Below are positions 16,980-19,120 of a DNA stretch of 19,120 nucleotides, piece by piece (position 1 is the first letter of the stretch; every line of letters starts with the position of its first letter). The DNA is from 2-12-FULL-65-11 sp049679965 (GTDB lineage Bacteria > Acidobacteriota > Vicinamibacteria > Vicinamibacterales > CAVVIG01): NCBI GenBank assembly GCA_049679965.1, contig JBAUGX010000152.1, forward strand, positions 1 through 19,120, in the 5' to 3' direction. The translations under genes were made by a program, and so were the position numbers. The notes beneath the pieces are model-generated. The model ran no database searches. It was not told the DNA's origin and was given only the letters and a program-made list of their open reading frames with translations.

Positions 16980-16997
16980 AGTATCTCTTGAGATACT
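16980..16997. promoter_or_regulatory. Perfect palindrome, candidate operator
   Basis: AGTATCTC, TT, GAGATACT: 8-base arms around a 2-base centre. A promoter-like pair TTGGAA (16968-16973) and GATACT (16992-16997, 18-base spacer) overlaps it. Ten bases on, TTAAGT (17007-17012) and ACTTAA (17023-17028) form a second inverted repeat with related ACTTA-type cores. A dimeric regulator could bind here; which one is unknown. Confidence 0.45.
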
Positions 16998-17071
16998 TAG
17001 TGTCTGTTAAGTCTCATTAAATACTTAATAGTTCTTTACGGCTGTTCTCTTTCGATGTCTCGCTCTTGTCT

Positions 17072-17099
17072 CGGCTCCGTAAGTGACGGGGCGGAGCTG
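17072..17099 (+). other. Hairpin in the leader of the regulator gene
   Basis: CGGCTCCG (17072-17079) pairs with CGGAGCTG (17092-17099) in an 8-base stem with one G-U pair and a 12-base loop. It lies 48 bases before the start codon and could affect leader RNA stability or translation. I match it to no riboswitch class. Confidence 0.35.
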
Positions 17100-17146
17100 T
17101 ATCACTTCGGCTCACCCTCCAACACCTCCAACAGGTAGGTCAACGT

Positions 17147-18166
17147 ATGGCAGACACAACATTCGCATGGGCTGACGCCCGGGCCGCGCGCCTGGCGCGG
17201 CAGAACGACGGTGCCTTGGAGCTCATCGGACGATCGCCGGCGATCACGCGTGCCCAGGAGTTGGTGCGCCGGGCCGCCGCGCTCGACGGCAGCGTGCTCA
17301 TGACGGCGGAGGCCGGTGTGTCGGTCGAGTCTGTGGCGCGAGAGGTTCACGCGCGCAGCCGGCACGCAGCCGGTGCGTACGTTGTCGTGGAATGCGCCGC
17401 GCGAGAACCGCTACAGCTCGAGCGTCTGTTGTTCGGCACGACCGTGGCCGATGGCTCGCCGGATCTCGAGAGTGTGTCGAGTGAGAGCCATCTGGCGGGC
17501 GTGCAGGGCGGAACGTTGTTCTTGCAGGACGTGACAGAGTTGTCGGCGGCCGTGCAGGCGAGGCTTGCGCGCGTGGCTCGCGACGGCGAGATGATGCTCG
17601 ATGGCCGGAGGGTGGCGACGCTGTTTCGACTCGTGGCGAGTGCATCGCCCGGGATCGAGACCGAGGTACACGGCCACCGGTTTCGTGCCGATCTCTATCG
17701 GCGCCTCGCGACCGTGCGGATCGATCTGCCGCCGCTACGCGAACGCGCCGAAGACGTGCCGGCGTTGGCCGAGCGGCTCCTGGAGAGCACCTGCGCTGCG
17801 CGCGGTCTTCCTCCGCGGACGTTGACGCACGCCGCGCTGGCCCTGCTCGGCGCGCTGACATGGACTGGAAACCTCGCCGAGCTCCAGGCAGCCATTGAAC
17901 GAGCCGTCACCGAGGCGCATGACGCCGTGATTCAGGTTGAGCATCTCCTGCCGGCGCTCCAGTTGCAGCGGGCTCCGGCGCCATTCGTGCCGGCCGGCAA
18001 CCTGCGCGAGGCACGCCTGCGGTTCGAACGTGAGTACATCGCGTCGGTGCTGCAGCATCATCAGTGGCGAATTGCCGATGCCGCCCACACACTGGGCATT
18101 CAGCGTCCAAATCTCTACCGGAAGGCACGCCAGCTTGGCATTCCGGTTGCACGGCTGACGGAATAA
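17147..18166 (+). CDS. Degenerate sigma-54-type AAA+ regulator with Fis-type HTH
   Basis: A 339-residue protein with the fold of the central AAA+ domain of sigma-54 activators plus a Fis-type DNA-binding end, but no receiver or other sensor domain. Family landmarks remain: IGRSPAI near 27, GGTLFL at 121-126, FRADLYRRLATVRIDLPPLRER at 179-200, WTGNLAELQAAIERAV at 239-254, and a helix-turn-helix at about 306-331 (IADAAHTLGIQRPNLYRKA). The functional motifs are lost. Walker A reads AEAGVSVE, with Val60 in place of the ATP-binding Lys. Walker B reads FLQDV, with Gln127 for the key Asp. GAFTGA, which contacts sigma-54, is absent after LLFG. It is therefore probably not an ATP-driven sigma-54 activator and may bind DNA as a repressor or sigma-70 regulator. 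The ATG follows an AGGTAGG-like site. The export gene starts 16 bases after it. Confidence 0.85.
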   Translation: MADTTFAWADARAARLARQNDGALELIGRSPAITRAQELVRRAAALDGSVLMTAEAGVSVESVAREVHARSRHAAGAYVVVECAAREPLQLERLLFGTTVADGSPDLESVSSESHLAGVQGGTLFLQDVTELSAAVQARLARVARDGEMMLDGRRVATLFRLVASASPGIETEVHGHRFRADLYRRLATVRIDLPPLRERAEDVPALAERLLESTCAARGLPPRTLTHAALALLGALTWTGNLAELQAAIERAVTEAHDAVIQVEHLLPALQLQRAPAPFVPAGNLREARLRFEREYIASVLQHHQWRIADAAHTLGIQRPNLYRKARQLGIPVARLTE

Positions 18167-18182
18167 AGTGAGGACCACAGAC

Positions 18183-19076
18183 ATGCGTATCAGACTTCTT
18201 ATGCTTGCGGTTCCGCTCCTCACGGGGTTGTCCGGTGCGGCCCACGCACAGAGCGCCGGGGCGCCACCGACACCGAGATCGGCGCCGGCCCAGCTGCAGC
18301 TCACAACGCCCGCGACGGGCGAGCGGTACGTGATTGGGCCCCAGGACAACCTGTCCATCACGGTCGTAGGGGAAGAGGAGCTGACCAAGAACTTTCGCGT
18401 CGACACCGACGGCACGCTGACGTTTCCGTTCCTTGGTCGGGTGCCTGCGGCCGGGCTGACGCTCGAGGAATTGCAGAGCCGTCTGACGACCCTCCTCAAA
18501 GCCGGTGAGATCCTCAGGAATCCTCAAGTGCGCGTGGAAGTCGACCAATACAAGAGCCGCAGCGTGTTTGTGATCGGCGAAGTGCGCATACCGGGAAAGA
18601 TCACGATGACCGGCACGACGTTGACGCTGCTCGAGGCGCTCGCACAGGCCGGCTCGCCCACCGCGAACGCGAGCAACCAGATTATCGTCGTGCATCCGTC
18701 GAGGCCAGGCACGACCGTCGGCGGCGTTCCGGGCGCCGACATCGAAGGCGAACGCATCACCGTGAATCGCCGAGACCTGGAGCTTGGAAGAGCCGGGCGC
18801 GAGATCGTGCTCCAGGACGGCGACATCATCAACGTCCCGGTGGCGGAGCGGTTCTACATCTACGGATACGTCAGAAACCCCGGCACCTACGTCCTCGATC
18901 CGGGCATGACCCTGCAACAGGCGATCGCGCTCGCCGGCGGCCTGGCCGATCGCGGCTCGGATCGGCGCATCAAGGCCAAGCGCCTGGTCAACGGCAAACT
19001 GACCGAAGTGGCGCTCCGGCTCGAGGACAAGATCCTCGCGAACGACACCATCGATATCCCCGCTCGATTCTTCTGA
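18183..19076 (+). CDS. Wza-type polysaccharide export protein (SLBB domains)
   Basis: A 297-residue outer-membrane or periplasmic export protein for extracellular polysaccharide. The signal peptide MRIRLLMLAVPLLTGLSG is followed by AAHA, with probable cleavage before Gln23. There is no lipobox cysteine, unlike Wza. The Poly_export domain follows (YVIGPQDNLSITVVGEEEL, then VDTDGTLTFPFLGRVPAAGLT), with SLBB-type units at about 125-160 (VFVIGEVRIPGKI) and 225-265 (FYIYGYVRNPGTYVLDPGMTLQQAI). The start is the ATG at 18183, with GAGGA about 9 bases upstream; a GTG at 18168 would lengthen an already complete signal peptide. It lies between the regulator and an amidotransferase gene that overlaps its stop, so it is in an exopolysaccharide operon. 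The family is certain; the polymer is unknown. Confidence 0.93.
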   Translation: MRIRLLMLAVPLLTGLSGAAHAQSAGAPPTPRSAPAQLQLTTPATGERYVIGPQDNLSITVVGEEELTKNFRVDTDGTLTFPFLGRVPAAGLTLEELQSRLTTLLKAGEILRNPQVRVEVDQYKSRSVFVIGEVRIPGKITMTGTTLTLLEALAQAGSPTANASNQIIVVHPSRPGTTVGGVPGADIEGERITVNRRDLELGRAGREIVLQDGDIINVPVAERFYIYGYVRNPGTYVLDPGMTLQQAIALAGGLADRGSDRRIKAKRLVNGKLTEVALRLEDKILANDTIDIPARFF

Positions 19077-19120
19077 TGTGCGGACTCGCCGGTCTCGTGC
19101 GCCGGGACGGACCCATTGCC
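19076..19120 (+). CDS. Asparagine-synthase-like glutamine amidotransferase (5' end only)
   Basis: The first 15 codons read MCGLAGLVRRDGPIA. Cys2 right after the initiator Met is the nucleophile of class II glutamine amidotransferases, and MCGxAG is typical of asparagine synthase (AsnB) and of the amidotransferases in exopolysaccharide loci. The ATG shares one base with the TGA of the export gene, so translation is coupled. In such loci these enzymes often amidate a sugar or precursor; whether this is a true asparagine synthetase cannot be told from 15 residues. Confidence 0.75.
   Translation, partial: MCGLAGLVRRDGPIA

Larger units (their letters stand above)
16734..17146. other. AT-rich intergenic region between divergent transcripts
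   Basis: About 410 bases separate the tRNA-Leu/tig block from the exopolysaccharide regulator. From about 16850 to 17040 the base composition drops sharply in GC compared with everything around it, and the stretch holds two inverted repeats listed separately. No gene is supported. An open frame across the tRNA on the minus strand is spurious. The region probably carries promoters and operators for the plus-strand locus and could be of foreign origin. Confidence 0.65.

Overview
The window is GC-rich, densely coded bacterial chromosome. A lineage within Acidobacteriota (Vicinamibacteria-like) fits best. This is inferred from the GC-rich codon use, a small secreted OB-type protein of a kind common in that phylum, short intergenic repeats, and several genes that seem to lack a 5' leader. 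The sequence alone does not prove the taxonomy. Most genes are core housekeeping; there is no phage, insertion sequence, CRISPR array or plasmid signature.

Left part (1-4360). A minus-strand gene for a secreted protein of unknown function runs off the left edge. It is split by an apparent +1 frameshift near 883-890. Divergent from it are an alpha/beta hydrolase and a short-chain dehydrogenase, then about 450 bases without a gene, then a small exported protein with a Cys/His cluster.

Middle plus-strand block (4361-8076). Two coupled genes encode a YprA/MrfA-type DEAD/DEAH-like helicase with a C-terminal four-cysteine cluster and a YprB/MrfB-type DEDDh exonuclease. In Bacillus this pair acts in mitomycin-type DNA damage repair. 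The helicase carries a low-complexity insert built on an inverted repeat and is preceded by a promoter that would give a leaderless mRNA. The exonuclease gene ends inside another inverted repeat, which separates it from the convergent block that follows.

Minus-strand block (16733 down to 8101). In transcription order: tRNA-Leu(UAG), tig (trigger factor), clpP, clpX, lon, rho, an aldo/keto reductase and rpmE (L31). This is a protein-quality-control cluster (nascent-chain chaperone, ClpXP and Lon) followed by the termination factor and a ribosomal protein. clpP-clpX-lon are nearly contiguous. A 7-base tandem repeat lies between lon and rho, and rpmE may have its own promoter.

Right part (16734-19120). 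An unusually AT-rich intergenic region with palindromes separates the tRNA from a plus-strand exopolysaccharide locus. That locus starts with a sigma-54-type AAA+/Fis regulator whose Walker A, Walker B and GAFTGA motifs are lost, followed by a Wza-type export protein and the first 15 codons of an asparagine-synthase-like amidotransferase. The degenerate regulator and the AT-rich region before it are the least ordinary parts of the window. The MrfAB pair is the most interesting functional unit.
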